A program made the translations under genes and the position numbers. Below, piece after piece: positions 1 to 12,791 of a DNA stretch of 64,000 nucleotides. Source of the DNA: Paramecium tetraurelia (lineage: Eukaryota > Ciliophora > Oligohymenophorea > Peniculida > Parameciidae); contig NW_001799646.1 in the NCBI RefSeq assembly GCF_000165425.1, forward strand, positions 128,981 to 192,980. The letters are read 5' to 3'. Under the pieces are notes generated by a model. It saw only the letters and a list, made by a program, of their open reading frames with translations. It was not told the DNA's origin and did not search any database. The first letter of the stretch is position 1, and the number at the start of each line of letters is the position of its first letter.

Positions 1-984
1 CTCTCAATTACGTGTAGATTGCAATGGTTTTCAGAGATTTGCTGGATGCCAAAAAGGTGCTCCGAGAAATCAAACTATTGAGTATTTGTAACCTTTAAAC
101 TTAGGGTTCTTCGATAATCCCAATATAGTTAAATTATTGGACATCATTGTTCCCGACGATTAGGACACCTACAAGGATTTGTATTTGGTGTTTCAACTCA
201 TGCATCTGGATTTAGAGAAAGTCATCCAATCTCCTCAACCTCTGACAGACAAGAAGATCAATTGGTGCATGTATCAAATCATCAGTGGCTTATATTATAT
301 GCATTCAGCCAACATCATCCACAGAGATCTCAAACCAAATAATATATTTATAAATGCGAATTGCCATATAAAAATTGGCGATTTGAATTTAGCAAGAAAA
401 TAGGAAGTAGAAAACGCCTCCATTCAAACCGATTATGTTGTTCAAAGATGGTACAGAGCACCAGAGGTTTTGCTCTCTTCCAGCGAGTACACCAAAGCCA
501 TAGACATCTGGTCTCTGGGCTGCATTTTGGGAGAGCTTTTAGGAAGAACCATTTTGTTCAAAGGCATGCATCACTAAGAACAAATTGAAAAAATCGTTGC
601 TGTCCTAGGGAAACCCAAGTAGGAAGATTTGCCATATGAAATTGACGAATAATCTACTGAATTTCTGTAGCAATTACCAGAAAGAGAAGCCATCAAATGG
701 GCTGACTTTTTTCCCTTCGCCTCTCCTTTAGCTCTGGATTTGCTCGAACATATGTTAGTAATTAAATTCTATTAACCTTAATTCAGGTCTACAATCCGAA
801 TAAGAGATATACAATCTAATAGTGCATCGAGCATCCCTATTTCAAGCAACATTATATCGACCATCCACCTCAAGTTTGTCACGAATCCTTCGATTGGTCC
901 TTCGATGATATTGAACTTAAGGAGCAAGCCTTGCGAAAAGCTTTGTATTAAGAAGCACTTGAGTTCTTAAAGCCAAAAAAATGA
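1..984 (+). CDS. MAP kinase-like protein kinase (5' end outside window)
   Basis: About 310 C-terminal residues of a CMGC Ser/Thr kinase. Introns at 82-104 (23 nt) and 758-786 (29 nt) are needed to keep the frame, which then runs to TGA 982-984. Visible parts: HRDLKPNN catalytic loop (about 310-340), an activation loop with T-D-Y ahead of WYRAPEV (about 430-475), the [11 protein letters not shown] helix, and a C-lobe HMLVYNPNKR element directly after intron 2. The TDY site is the dual-phosphorylation type known from plant and protist MAPKs. Two oddities: the DFG motif reads DLN, and the VAIK lysine position appears to read V-Q-I-A, although an intron at the window edge could hide the real exon. 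By family it would act in a phosphorylation cascade; its upstream kinase and substrates cannot be told from sequence. It converges on the next gene with 26 bp between stops. Confidence 0.9.
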
Positions 985-1010
985 TAGTAATATTGATTTT
1001 TATACTTAAA

Positions 1011-1695
1011 TCAAGTAAAAAATTTTCTCTACAAATGCAATTAAGGAAAGGCTTGCATCATGTTAATTTTTTTAGGCGAAACTTTTTGTTCCTTTATAAA
1101 GAAGTTATTCGCAAATGTGAATGCACACTCATCTCGAGTACTTGGTGAACTTTGCTTAGATTCAATTTGAGGCAGCATAGAACGTTTGTAATTTTGAGAG
1201 ATTGATTGTTTATCTAAAAAGTATCCGTAATCATCTGCAGTATTCTATTTCTCATGAGTCTGCAATAAACTACGTGAATTTCTTTGAGATAAAATCAGCT
1301 CAGGTATCTCTTTTCTTTGTCTCATCCTCGTATCAATTATTTTCTGTTTCTAATTTATTGTTAATCGAAGTCTTTCATTCTCAGAGATTATCCTCTTGAT
1401 CTATTCAATCGGATCTACTTTTTTAATAGTAACTAATTATTTTTGTGAACTGCTGTTGAAGAAGTTGAATCGATTTTTTGTTTCATCTTCACACGGCGAT
1501 ATCAAACCTTATAAGAGATTATTTTCTCGAGATTCCCTAACATTTGTTGATGGTGTAACTAGGGCATCTGTCAATATTCTGTCTAAAATAAGCAAAAATC
1601 ATCATACCAGGCAATTGATGAGTCTTTTTTAATTTAAGTCCAGCCTTTTTTTTTAATATTATTTTTTAGCCTTGATCCTTGTTTTTTAGGTCCAT
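1011..1695 (-). CDS. Hypothetical protein, short coiled coil
   Basis: 219 residues, not recognised. The frame starts at ATG 1693-1695 and needs one 25-nt intron (1583-1607, GTA...TAG), which removes two in-frame TGA codons; the rest is open to TGA 1011-1013 and the coding length is an exact multiple of three. The protein is basic and rich in Lys, Arg, Gln and Ser, with a heptad-like stretch around residues 100-130 (IKRIISENERLRLTI) that may form a coiled coil. No signal peptide or membrane segment. The intron and codon use make it a real gene; function unknown. Confidence 0.7.
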
Positions 1696-2315
1696 ATCTG
1701 ATCTAAGAAGTATAATTTTATATTAAAATTAATTATGCTATTCACTGATAATTTTGATACTACAAAAAACAATCTAAAATAATAAGATCTTCATATCAAA
1801 CTTTTTATGTCAATATTACTATATTATATCAATTGTTGAATTTACTTATTGAAAAATTAAATTCTTTTATGAAATCAAAAGAATAATTCCCTTTTAAATT
1901 AATCTAACCTTAAAAATTAAAAAGTTATATAATATCTATAAATAGAATCAGAAATTGATATTATCTTTGAGGATCTTTTACATACATATCATAAATAGTT
2001 TTGTTTTAATAATGAAAGATATTGTATTAGCAACTCTGATTATGACGTCAAATATATCATCATGTAATTTCTATTCTAAAATAAAAAATAGTTTTGTAAT
2101 ATTTACAACTTTCATAAATTTATAGCCAAAATACATATCAGAAATTTATTATTTAAGAAGATAGAATTAGATAGCAAATTAAAAACATAAACATTTTATA
2201 GGATTGTCTAATAATCATAGTAACTAAAAGAGGATAAAATAAATTGATTAACAATATCTATAGATATGTATTAAACAATTCAAGTTAATTTTTGTTTAGT
2301 TTAGAAATTGATTTA
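1696..2315. other. Intergenic, no supported gene
   Basis: About 620 bp of AT-rich DNA. A plus-strand reading from ATG near 2011 stays open for about 98 codons, but with TGA as the only stop such lengths are expected by chance at this composition, and no domain or codon signal supports it. Confidence 0.6.
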
Positions 2316-3236
2316 TCAAAATATTTGGCATTTCACACAAGCCTCAGGTTAGTTGTCGTATCTGTTATTTTTAATTTCCTCTTATTTGAATAAGGGATGT
2401 TATCTTTTATTAATTTTATTTTAATCATCAACCAAATCCAAGGAGGCCATTGATTCATACTAAAGGGATTTTGCTTTTTATTTACTCTACTAGCAGATCA
2501 TACTTTCAGTTGAGAGGGATTTACTCTTAATGATATCAAATAAATTGTCTCTATACTCGTCAATTAAGTTCAACAAGATTATGTATTTATGAATTTAGCA
2601 TGATATTTTAATAAATGTTTAATCATTAATAATACCTAAAAATTTCTCATTCAATTGATTAAAGTGGTCATTATTGTTAATTTGTGATTATTGAAACTAA
2701 TATTGCAGATTCTCTATCTCATTTGATAAAATCTGAGATAATCTGAAAATGTAAATTTTTTCGAATTCATTTTCTGTATAGTTCTCAACATCCTAAACAT
2801 CGTTGAGTTCTGATAAATCATTTAATTACTATAGAATCAGTTATTTGATTCGCTTAATATTACTAAAATCGTAAGAAATAGTTACTGCTTGCTTTCTTGA
2901 TAAATTAAGGGGGCTTACTTTTTTTTTAGATTTGAAGGAATTTGGAAAAAGATGTCCAATTAAAGCTTAAGGTCCTACAGAGCATTACTAATCGATTGTA
3001 ACTTAAAGATATTGTAATTGAATACTTCCATAATTTTGTAGGAGTAGTTTCTAATGATTTTGGGATCGACATTTCCAATTTCATATTTTATTTGATCGAC
3101 AATTAACTAAACATGAATTAGTAGATGATACATCGATATCATGTTGATAATCACATGGAGGAGTTTTGGATTGTTGTTATTATTGATCAACATTCTCAAA
3201 AAGCCTTTAAGTGAGCAATATAACTTTAGGAATCAT
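2316..3236 (-). CDS. Hypothetical protein with C-terminal CaaX-like end
   Basis: 290 residues, no recognised domain. Introns at 3107-3131 (25 nt) and 2863-2885 (23 nt) restore one frame from ATG 3234-3236 to TGA 2316-2318 with exact codon count. A Gln run lies near residue 20, followed by a mostly helical, Gln/Asn/Leu-rich body that could form bundles or weak coiled coils. The last residues are CVKCQIF, so the protein ends in C-Q-I-F, which resembles a CaaX prenylation signal with a second cysteine four residues upstream; this is suggestive only. An alternative start 43 bp downstream exists but ignores the first intron. Confidence 0.7.
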
Positions 3237-3268
3237 TAATTATGTAATACAATAATTTTTATGTAATA

Positions 3269-3914
3269 TCATAGATTGTATTTTTTTTTTTAATTGCTTG
3301 ATAATTCCTTCTCCATTCCTTTCGGCCTTACTAGAATATCTTGCCCCTATAAAACACTTTTCATAATTTATTCATCCAAGACATATTGATGTTTGAAAAA
3401 CATGGTTTTGGTGGTACTACCTAATTTGTACTTGAACATCGGTATTCTCAATGAAGGATGAATGAAATAGGCAAAGCCTCTAAAATGTTCAATATCAATG
3501 GAGAATGTTCTACTATTCAATCCAAAGAGTGAATATGAATCCATCACGATTGATTTTCCATTCGGTGACAACCACAAATTAAAAAGAGTTTTATTTGTTT
3601 TCCAATAAAAAAATACCATTCCTATGCCAAGAACTGCCATCATGATTATCGAATTTTCCATTCCAGACCTATAGGAAGCAGCAGTCAAATCTTATATATA
3701 CATTAAAAGTAGAAATACCATTTAATGCATATTATGAATTTTCTTTGTCTTGCATATAAGAATATGCATTATATCCAATCAGTCCTAAGTAAAATGCATT
3801 GAAAAGTTTGATGTTTCTTCCTTCAGTTGATTTGTAGATACTTAACAAGTCTCCATTAGGAAATTTGGATGGATCAATATAGACACTAAATTTATTGATT
3901 ATTTTATAAATCAT
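3269..3914 (-). CDS. Small membrane protein, TMEM70/186/223-like layout
   Basis: 205 residues from ATG 3912-3914 to TGA 3269-3271, with one 28-nt intron at 3691-3718. Two hydrophobic helices are visible: around residues 38-54 (FNAFYLGLIGYNAYSY) and 77-93 (IIMMAVLGIGMVFFYW), followed by a polar C-terminal half of beta-rich character (NLWLSPNGKSIVMDSYSLF). Two close membrane spans followed by a soluble domain is the layout of the mitochondrial TMEM70/TMEM186/TMEM223 assembly factors, but I see no diagnostic residue, so that is a guess. Its stop lies 32 bp upstream of the start of the next minus-strand gene. Confidence 0.75.
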
Positions 3915-4125
3915 TAAAAAAGATGGTTGTATGAAATTTAATATTTCTTTATTTCATGATAAATATATATATATTTATGAATTCAGATGACTATATGAAA
4001 ATAAATGATGATTATTATAGAAATCAATTCGATACATTAATTTATGTGTAAATACTAATAATTACATTAGATATCTAAATTATACATAATTAATTGTTTA
4101 ATTTTCAAAATTTACTCTTCGTAAA

Positions 4126-5906
4126 ATGTCTCAAAAAGCGTATCAAAGTATCATGGATGCCAACATTTCAGCTACTTAATTGCTACAAGAAGGTAAACAA
4201 GAATAAAATAAAAAATAGAAAAGTACAATTAAGGGTATTAAATATTGAGGAGAATTGAAACTACTTTGAAACAAGAAAAGGAAGCTCCTACTATTCCATT
4301 ATCATAAATTAATCATCTTCTCTCTGTGGTAACCAACAACATTGGTTGTTTTTATTATATGTAAATTTCATTCATTTTAGTAACAGGGTTGACAAATTTC
4401 AAGCAGCTGAGAAATATCTCAAATAATCGATCGAATACTTACAATTATCCATTCCAGATGAAACCTTGCTTATCACTTTAATTAACTTAGTTATTCTCTT
4501 TATCAAAAATGAAAAATATTAAGAAGCTAGCAGATACATTGAATAAAGCTTTACTGAATTGAATTAATTGCAAGATCAATAACTCAACCCCAAAATTAGG
4601 TTATTCTTGGGAGATCATTCCTCCATTATGACCTTGCAATCATTGGAAGCCATCTTACTCTTTTATAGTGGATTGACATTTTATGAATTAGGATAATCTA
4701 GCAATGCTCTCTAAGCTTGGAAAAAAGTGCTTGACATTTTACAAACAAACACCAAATCCCCTTATTACATTTTGACCAAATCAAAAATTCAAAATTTAGA
4801 AGCTGAAAATGTATCCAAGAATAATAAAGGAAATCTATATTCCAGTAGGTCACATCTTAAGTCAGATAGAATCAATAAGATCTTAGAGTAGTATTCGAAA
4901 GATAATGAAAAGTAAAATTAACAAAGTTTTCGTCTATTGAGTTAGAAAATCAAGAAAAAAGTAAGTTTAATAATATAAAAAGATAGGTAATGACATTGGT
5001 GATTATCAATAACCAAAATGGTAGAATAAAATTGAGCACAATGAAAAGAAAATTGAAATCAATAATTACTTTAGTGATTAAAAGAAAATACAATTGCAAA
5101 TTAATGTCAAAGACCTTTTGCATCAGAAATCAATTACTTAGAGAGATAAAGCTAGAGACTTACCTCTCAGTTCACATTCTTCCAGTGTCAATTAATAACT
5201 AAACAAAGCATTAAAAAAGAGACCCACGCAACATATTGAAATTATTGAAAAGTTGAACAAAACACACAATGAAATTTATAAAAGCTATTTGGCCCAAAGA
5301 AGCAATAACGGAAGTAAAACCTAACGTGGAGATTCAAGTATGTATTTTATTTTCAATTTAGATATTGACATCAGAATCAAAGTAAATGATAAAAGTAATC
5401 ATTCTTAGAATACCATTCTACATAACAAAAGTCATGATAAAAAGTCTGTTGATCTTAGAGAATCACCCGAATTATGTGGAAGTCCTTAATAATTTTTTAA
5501 TATGCTATAATCAACCTAAAGTGTAATCAAAAGCCAATTAATGAGATCAGGCAGTTAAGGAAGCGTTTCATAAACATCTCCCTTTAGACTAGCATAAAGC
5601 TAGGGAGAATAACCCAAAAATACAAATAAACTACCTTATGATTATGCCAAAACTCATAGACCTATGGTTGATACTTATGATAAAGCCATTAAAGAATTAT
5701 ATTAGAATTAATATATCCAAATTGAACATAAAAAATTCAATCGAATATATGATTTGGCTTAAAGTGTTAAAAATAGAATATCGACTATTAATTCAATGCT
5801 AATTCAATAAGAAAAAAATTAATAAATCCTTTAAAAACAATTTCAATAAGAGTTCAATTAATCATAAGATGAAGACAGTTGTGAGACTATCATAAGCATG
5901 GACTGA
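4126..5906 (+). CDS. TPR-like repeat protein with long Gln/Ser-rich tail
   Basis: 562 residues. Four introns are required: 4193-4218, 4361-4380 (20 nt), 4961-4982 and 5338-5361; with them removed the length is exactly 563 codons ending at TGA 5904-5906. The first 230 residues are helical and contain TPR-like signatures (DKFQAAEKYLKQSIEYLQ, KYQEASRYIEQSF, and a GLTFYELGQSSNALQAW segment), so this part probably forms a protein-interaction superhelix. The C-terminal half is Asn/Gln/Ser-rich and low complexity, with a short helical segment near the end. No enzyme motif. Likely a scaffold; partner unknown. Confidence 0.8.
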
Positions 5907-6604
5907 ATTAAATAATATATAACCACTATTAAATATAAAATTGCAATTATATCCTTATCTTAATTTCATTGATAATCATTATAATAGTTACTAGTCTAAT
6001 ACCTTTACTTTTTTTCAATTATTATTATTATAAAATTTAAACTCAAAAATTAAACACATGCATCAATAGATTAACAATTGTAATTTAATAGGGACCTAAT
6101 GATATAAAATTATAGATATTTATTAAACAAATATAAAAATGTTAAGTGTAGAATATAAATTAATTTTGACTAATTTGAAAACAAATGATTTTAATATAAC
6201 TTAATTTTCTTTTCTTAAGATTAGAAATATCAAGCTTATTGTATTAAAATAAGTTTAATGTATACGATTAAGATAATCATAAATATTTCAGGGATTTTTT
6301 ATTATATTTATTCTTGTATTATCTAGTTTAAACGCTAAAGATTATAGGAGTCTATTTAATATATAATATCTAAAGAATTAAATTAAATATTTGGCATTAA
6401 TATTATGTATAGAGTTAGTTATGGATTTAGGTCAAATTTTGATATAAATGATATAAGGACTTGCATAAAATTTTGATGAATGATGATTTTAATCGATTAT
6501 ATTAATTATTCGCAAATATCTCTTGCCTAAAAAATTAAAGGGTATTTCTAAAAGTAAAGGAGAGTTGAATTCAAACTCTTTCTATGATCCTAATAATTAA
6601 TTTA
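5907..6604. other. Intergenic, AT-rich
   Basis: About 700 bp with very low GC and no coding or RNA signal that I can support. It separates two plus-strand genes and so contains the promoter of the BAH-PHD gene; no recognisable element stands out. Confidence 0.6.
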
Positions 6605-7329
6605 ATGAATTAACAATAGGAAATAAGTGCCAAAGAAAACAGTGCCGATTTTTCTACTACATAATAAGAGTGTCGAAATGGAAATGCTGCTGAGCATTAA
6701 CTGTCAAAAAAAGAATAATTCTTACTTAAGTGCACTAAACATTAAGACATTATGATTTATAAAAAGAGATATCAAGTTGGCGATAGTGTATTAATAAAAA
6801 CAACTAATCAAATTGAACAGATTGGCTTGATTCTAAACTTTTATGGATATCACCAAGACGATAAGACAATAGTTCCTTTAGTTGAAGTTTAATGGTAAAT
6901 GTAATTTTGTGATTTTAGGTATTGTACTTATTAAGACCTTGCAGATTCAATTGATAAAGACTCCTTTTCTGAATGTGAATTGTTCTTAACTGAGCAGACC
7001 ACTATCATATTCATAGATTGCATCTAGGCAAAATGTTTTGTAATGAATATTGATGAATTTGAAAACACTGGAACTTAGAATGCCTATTTTACTAGATCCA
7101 AATACAACACTTTGACTAAACAATTAGAGCCACCAATTTCTTAATGGAAAAAAGTTTGTATTTGTGAATAGCCTCAAAATCCTGTAAATTATTTTATTAT
7201 TATAATCAGGATTTATTGTACATCTAATGCGATCAATGCAACAAGTGGTTTCACTTATCATGTATGGGATTAACATAGGAATAAGCAAATCAGATGGAAC
7301 AATATAGTTGCAAAATATGTAAAAAATGA
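6605..7329 (+). CDS. BAH-PHD chromatin reader
   Basis: 224 residues with introns at 6895-6918 (24 nt) and a 26-nt intron beginning at the GTAAAT near 7180; TGA 7327-7329. After a short acidic/Gln-rich N-terminus and a basic helix comes a BAH-like region (about 55-165: the YQVGDSVLI strand, an IGLILNFYG strand, VEVQWYCTY, and ECELFLTEQ). A C-terminal PHD finger has the Cys4-His-Cys3 pattern: C-x-C (CICEQ), CDQC, NKWFHLSCMGL, YSCKIC. In plants and fungi short BAH-PHD proteins read H3 lysine methylation, and ciliates use H3K27/K9 methylation in DNA elimination; a nuclear reader role is inference. The ATG at 6605 is chosen; an in-frame ATG at 6584 would add seven residues. Confidence 0.88.
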
Positions 7330-7343
7330 GTGTATGTTTTTAT

Positions 7344-8550
7344 TCATATTATAAACTTATTCATTAATTTATTTGCGTTAACATTATTGATAATGGACTT
7401 AATTTGATCCATCTTCTTTATTGCTTAAATTGCTTTAATAGGATTGCTTTTTTGACTTTAAATTAAATTCTTTTAAAGAGAAATGCTTTCTCCATATAAT
7501 GAATTTAATTTGGCTAAGATTAATAGGAACAACTGACATACCTTCAGTCTCACTAATAACTGATTCATCCATGAATAACTGATTATCTTATTCATCAGGA
7601 AACTTTTTATTCCTTCTAAGAATCCTTTTCATAGATGTTTAGGGTCTCCCACAATACTCTTTAGGCTTACCAACTCTTTCACTAGCTAAACTAATAAATG
7701 ATTGATAATCACTTTTTCTTACTTATAATTGTCTAAATTCCCTAATTTTTCAGTCAATTTTGATATCTATTAAGTAGGTAATAGTGGCATTTAATTCAAA
7801 ATATAATCTGAAGAGGCTCTAAAGGACTAGATTCATTAAATTTAAATCATTTAGTACTTTAAGGTGGTTGCTGTAAATCAGCTATGGTTATATATTCTAT
7901 TGTTTGAGTCTGGATAGTTTAAAGCCTATTTGGTTGTCTGACTTTTATCTAAGATTATTGAATAAAGTACTTAATAATTGCAATCTGTTTTGCTCTTATC
8001 TTAATTTTATTGTTGAATTCTTGTATTCATCAAATGATATAAATACTTTATTAATTTTAAGATTCTATGTCATTTGATATATTTCTACTTTTTATTTCTT
8101 CTCTGAATTATGTAAATATTAAATTTAAATGGTTGAGTCTCTTCTCATTTTAATATTATTGTATTTATTTTGGATTATCCTTTTTACAAAATGGTTCATC
8201 CTCATAGTTGTTATCAACTTCTTGAATATATTGTTTAATCTCATTTAAATCTAATTAATTTTTTATGTCGGAACTTGTCTTCCTATTTAGGGATGGCTAA
8301 GTAAAATTAATGTTAAACTAACTCTGATGTGACATGAATTTGTTTTTCTAAACTTTTCAATCGCAATGTAGGGTTAAGTGTCAATAATTTCCTCATGAGC
8401 TTTATTGATTTGAATCCAATATTTTTTATTTGTACTTTGTCTTTAAGTGTGCTGAGAAGTTCCTCTGTTTAAATAAGACGAATCTATGCGACTAGTGGGT
8501 CTGTTAGTAGTTAAAGCTGACTCAGAAGTTAGTTTATTTGATTTCAGCAT
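7344..8550 (-). CDS. Hypothetical Gln-rich protein
   Basis: Roughly 390 residues; not recognised. It starts at ATG 8548-8550, only 14 bp after the stop of the upstream same-strand gene, and ends at TGA 7344-7346. A 28-nt intron at 7514-7541 is clear, and one or more further introns around 8000-8320 are likely because two frames alternate there. The product is rich in Gln, Asn, Ser and Lys and mostly helical, with a basic C-terminus (KAIQAIKKMDQIKSII). No catalytic motif, membrane helix or signal peptide. Exon boundaries in the middle are uncertain. Confidence 0.6.
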
Positions 8551-8564
8551 ATAAATAAATAAAT

Positions 8565-10539
8565 TCACAAATAGTAATTCCTCTTCACTAAATATGGTTT
8601 ATTATGACTGTTGCTCAACACACTGTTTTTTTGATAGCTGTCAAAACCTTCATTTGAAAAGTATTTACTATGCTGCACCATATTATTAGTGGGAGTTTGG
8701 ATGGTTGAGAAATTTAACTAAGTATTATTGTTGATTTGATTCGAATTGTTGACTTGAGTTTTAATACAACTCAGATTTCTAATGACCAAATTTTCTAGAT
8801 GATCAAGAGATATCAATATTGTATTGGTCGAGATCTCATTCACTTAAATCTTACTTAAATTAGAAACTGATAATTTCACTACTATGTCTTCAATCTTCTT
8901 CAAAATTTTAATTAATTAGGAATTAAAATCAGATATTATGCTAAATAAAGAAGATGATTTACTTCTCATAGTATTCCACATCTACTTAAACCCTAAGTTA
9001 TAATGTGTTATATTTTTATTCAATTTGAATTATATTTTGCAACTGATTTGTTTATCTCAAATATTAATCATTTAAATCTTAGTTGATTTCATTTTAATCA
9101 ATGATTTACTACTGCAATAATTCCATTTATTCAGTATATTCTTGTCTTTCCTATTAAAGTTTATCAAGATTTTAACTTAATTCTTAAACTTGCTGATTCA
9201 GATGAACTTCCTTCTCTATAAGACAGGAGTTTTATTAGAGTAGTGCTTAGTTCTATTATGTGATTGTTATTAGTTATTTACTATATGATTCAATCTGCTA
9301 TAATTAATTACTTTATTTCTCTTGATACTCCCCTAATTTCTGATGCAACATCAATTACTACTAAAAATCTTAGAGAGTTTATTTATTGATTCGAATCATC
9401 TAATCTAAACCCTATTATTACTTCTGAATGAGGTTGGTATTTCTTGATGATTTTAAATTGCTATCAAACTCACAAACACTATGATTATCTTAAATCTGTG
9501 TAAATTGAAGTTAACTTTGCTTATCATCAGACTGTCTAATTACCATTTGTATTTAAGATGCACTATCATTAAATTTTCTACTCAAATCCTTATTTTATTA
9601 TTCATAATCTTATAATTATCGTTAAAGTGTAGTAATCTATTATTGATATGTCATAATTTCATCCTACAATAGACTTTTGCTCTTATTTTACATCTCACTT
9701 ATTTCTTTGATGAAGTCCTCTTTCTCCATCACTTCAAGGTTGTATTATTCAATTTATTTTTACAATTGTAATATCATTACTTTCATCTCTTTTTATTTAG
9801 CATCTTAGTGGTCATTTTATTACTTTAATTGTTCAGCAATATCTTTCTACTTGTCAACATAATCTAACAATGATTCTTTTTCTTGCTCTAACTAATTGAT
9901 ACTTTAGTTGGCTAGTGTGAGTTTTGAAATTGCTTGTTGTATTGTTGCACTTAATTCTTGATTCTATCGTTAATATTCAGAAAAGTCAATTTATTCATTA
10001 AGATTGGCATTATAGCTCTAAATAATTCCCTACAAATCTTAGATCTATTTTTCATATTGTTCTTTCTGTTTTTTTAATTCCATGTAAAAGTCAACGCAGT
10101 TTCCATTATTTTATTTGATAACAAAAACTCCACAATTAAACAAATGTTTTTCCAACTCCAACTTCAATAAGTTATTGTAAATCACCAATTATTCATAACT
10201 CTAGTGATCACTTTCTACTGATTGATTATGATTACTATGATGCGTCGATTGAGTTGATTGTAATGGAACATATTATTACTTCAATTTATTCCAATATGAA
10301 GTAGGTTGACTGGGGGATTTCTTCTTAGTGTAATTATTGGGAGGCAGGCCACTATTGTGATATTTATTAATAAAATTTGAATCTTGTTGCGATTACTTTT
10401 TGTTCATGTTAACTACTTAATTTTAACCAGATGAAGCAAAAGTGTATTCTCTATTTGAATGATGTATACTCTATGGCTTTTATTATTATGATGGGACTTC
10501 TAAAGCTTAACAATAGTTTTCAATATAATTTAAATTCAT
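8565..10539 (-). CDS. Gln-rich coiled-coil protein
   Basis: 650 residues from ATG 10537-10539 to TGA 8565-8567, with a 22-nt intron at 8941-8962 that makes the codon count exact. The first 120 residues are Ser/Asn/Gln-rich and unstructured. From about residue 130 to 520 the protein is an almost unbroken series of heptads with Leu/Ile at a/d positions (LEKHLFNCGVF, then KKQKEQYEKQIQDLQGI and so on), typical of a long coiled coil such as a centrosomal or cortical structural protein. The C-terminal 100 residues are again Asn/Ser-rich. Glutamines are encoded mostly by TAA/TAG. Function beyond structural role unknown. Confidence 0.75.
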
Positions 10540-10555
10540 TAATATTTATATTAAC

Positions 10556-10765
10556 TCAAATATCATCATAAGCATTCTTGATCCCCTGTTTGAAAGTATT
10601 AAATAATGTTGAAATTGTTCTATCAGTTTTATAATATTCATCTCTTAAAGGCAAGAACAGCTTATGATGCAACGAGAAGTAATATGCTTGATCTAAGTTT
10701 ATTGCAAAATAAAATCCTGCTGTAAATCCAATTAATAAGTATCCAACTTACAACCTATTTATCAT
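10556..10765 (-). CDS. Small single-span membrane protein
   Basis: 69 residues without intron, ATG 10763-10765 to TGA 10556-10558, ending 16 bp before the start of the coiled-coil gene. Residues 7-22 (VGYLLIGFTAGFYFAI) form one membrane helix; the remainder is polar with aromatic residues. Short single-span proteins of this form are common among mitochondrial respiratory-complex accessory subunits, but there is no family signature, so the location is a guess. Confidence 0.6.
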
Positions 10766-11274
10766 TAATATTTTTATTAAAATTAATAATGGTTTTTAGA
10801 CTATTCTAAATTGTTATTCATTAAATATGATTTAATTATTATACTTTTATTTTATTACTCTTTATATACTATATATATAGATTAGTTATCTTATAGATCA
10901 TCAAAATATAATAGATTTTGATCAAAATAGTTTGTTCAAGCAAACTTTTAGTTTTTTTCTAATGCATACTATCTCAATATGATGAATAGATTGGTATTAA
11001 ATTATTGTAATTAACTAGGTGAGTTATGAACGTTTAAATTAAGAGGGGCTGTTTAAAGATTAATAAATTTTCTAATAAGAACCTTATTAACAGTACGAGC
11101 CTATAATTTTGCTTTAATTATTCGATTTTTTGATGATCTGCCATATCAAATAAATTTGAAATACTCAATTTGGTCATTAAAACATCTGAAAGCAGATGTC
11201 ATTTGTAAATAGATTAATAAACATTACTTGAAAAAGTATTCGATAAATTATGACATTTTTAATTAAATTTATAA
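10766..11274. other. Intergenic
   Basis: About 510 bp of AT-rich DNA between two minus-strand genes. I see no gene, RNA or repeat in it. Confidence 0.6.
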
Positions 11275-12791
11275 TCATTATTTTAATCTATTAATAAAGC
11301 TTTGTCTTCTAAATTCTTTAAATAATTTTCTATCTTTTCTTCCTTTCAAAAATCTAGCAATAACTTTACAAGCCATATATTTCTCCACTTAAAGCTCCCA
11401 CTAATTGTTATACTTTTGCTTGTTCTCAGTCAACTTTTGAATTATTTAGTTTGCATGCTGCTCTTTATTATTTAAATCCTTAAATATATTGATTTTATTA
11501 TTACCTCAATAATCTGTTATTATCGACTAAATTTTTCTTACAGTTACTTTAATGTGAGTTTTGCCTAAGACAATTCTTCTTATCTTTTAGTATTGACCTC
11601 AATCATAATTTTCTCCTTCTCTTTAGTATCTTGTAAATCTTGAAACATTTTAGAAATGGTTTGGTTATTTTACAGCAAATACTTCTCTAGATCATTTCTC
11701 ATGTTATTTAATTCTTACTTTCGTTCCTTTGCATTTTTAGCTTTATAAACTACTTATTTTTTAGTTTTGGATGCCTTTAATAAACTTTCATTTGACTTAA
11801 CTTTTTTACTACTCTCTTAAACTTTATCTAATTTAATTTCAGATTATTTCGATTAATTCTCTTATAGTTGTTTCTAGACTTTAGGAATTTCATTTTATTT
11901 ATCTTCTACTTTATTGTCTTCATCCATTTCAAAATTTTCTTGTTCATATTCCAATTCATAATTATTATCTTTTTCATTATTTTTGATCTTCTATTAAATT
12001 TACACTTCTTTTTTGGGATCCTCCTCTTATTATTCAATCTTATTCAAAAAGGATTATGATATAACTAAATTGTTTTATAGAATTTCATTCATCCTTAATT
12101 ATTCAATATTATCGAGTTTTTATTAGATCTCCTTCTGTTGTTGTTTTAATATAATTTGGTTTTACTTGATGGAAGTTTAAATGACATCAGACTTTTATTA
12201 CCTTGATAGAAACCTTTCTAAATTCTATTTTTCAATAGATTCATATTTTTTATTATTAATAATGAACTAATTATCTAAATCAGCTTCATCCCAATCAAAA
12301 ATACCTGCATTTTTAATAAAGTCCTGGTTTTATTACTTTAAATTATTGTTATTTGGAATATCCATCTGTTATTTTGTAATTTATTATTATGAATGGTTTC
12401 CAGATTTTTTAAGAATGGTTTGCTGTTATTAAGGAAAATAGCAATTCGATTGAATGCTCGGAGCTGCTGTTGCAAATCCTTGATTTTTATCAAATTTCAC
12501 AGATTTAGCAGAAGTATTTTAAGGAAGGAGTTGTTTCTGTGTATATTGTTTAGAATTCAATCCAATAAGCTACTAACTCTATTCCCTTTGACCTTAATCC
12601 GTCATCTATCTCTAAGAACTCCATGGTCTGACAATGCTTTTCTAATTTTTCTTATCATCATCTTTTCCCTATTAATGATTTAGCTAAGAATTCTTTGATT
12701 ATGCACCTGTTTTCTAAGCTTATGGAGGAATATTTTCAAATATGGCGTCGTTGAAATCAAAATTTATCGAAGGTTTCAATAATTGTTTCAT
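11275..12791 (-). CDS. Hypothetical basic coiled-coil protein
   Basis: 496 residues from ATG 12789-12791 to TGA 11275-11277. One 26-nt intron (GTAATAATAAAAT...TTTAAG) lies near 11490-11515 and gives an exact codon count. The N-terminal third is disordered and Gln/Ser/Asn-rich; residues about 170-420 are charged coiled coil with alternating Lys and Glu; the last 60 residues are strongly basic (KGRKDRKLFKEF). No enzyme motif or membrane segment. Probably a cytoskeletal or nucleic-acid-associated structural protein; not recognised as a known family. Confidence 0.7.

Noticed and set aside
1202-1632. Plus-strand open frames of 65-78 codons.
   Set aside because: They are antisense to a spliced minus-strand gene with exact codon count and coding character.
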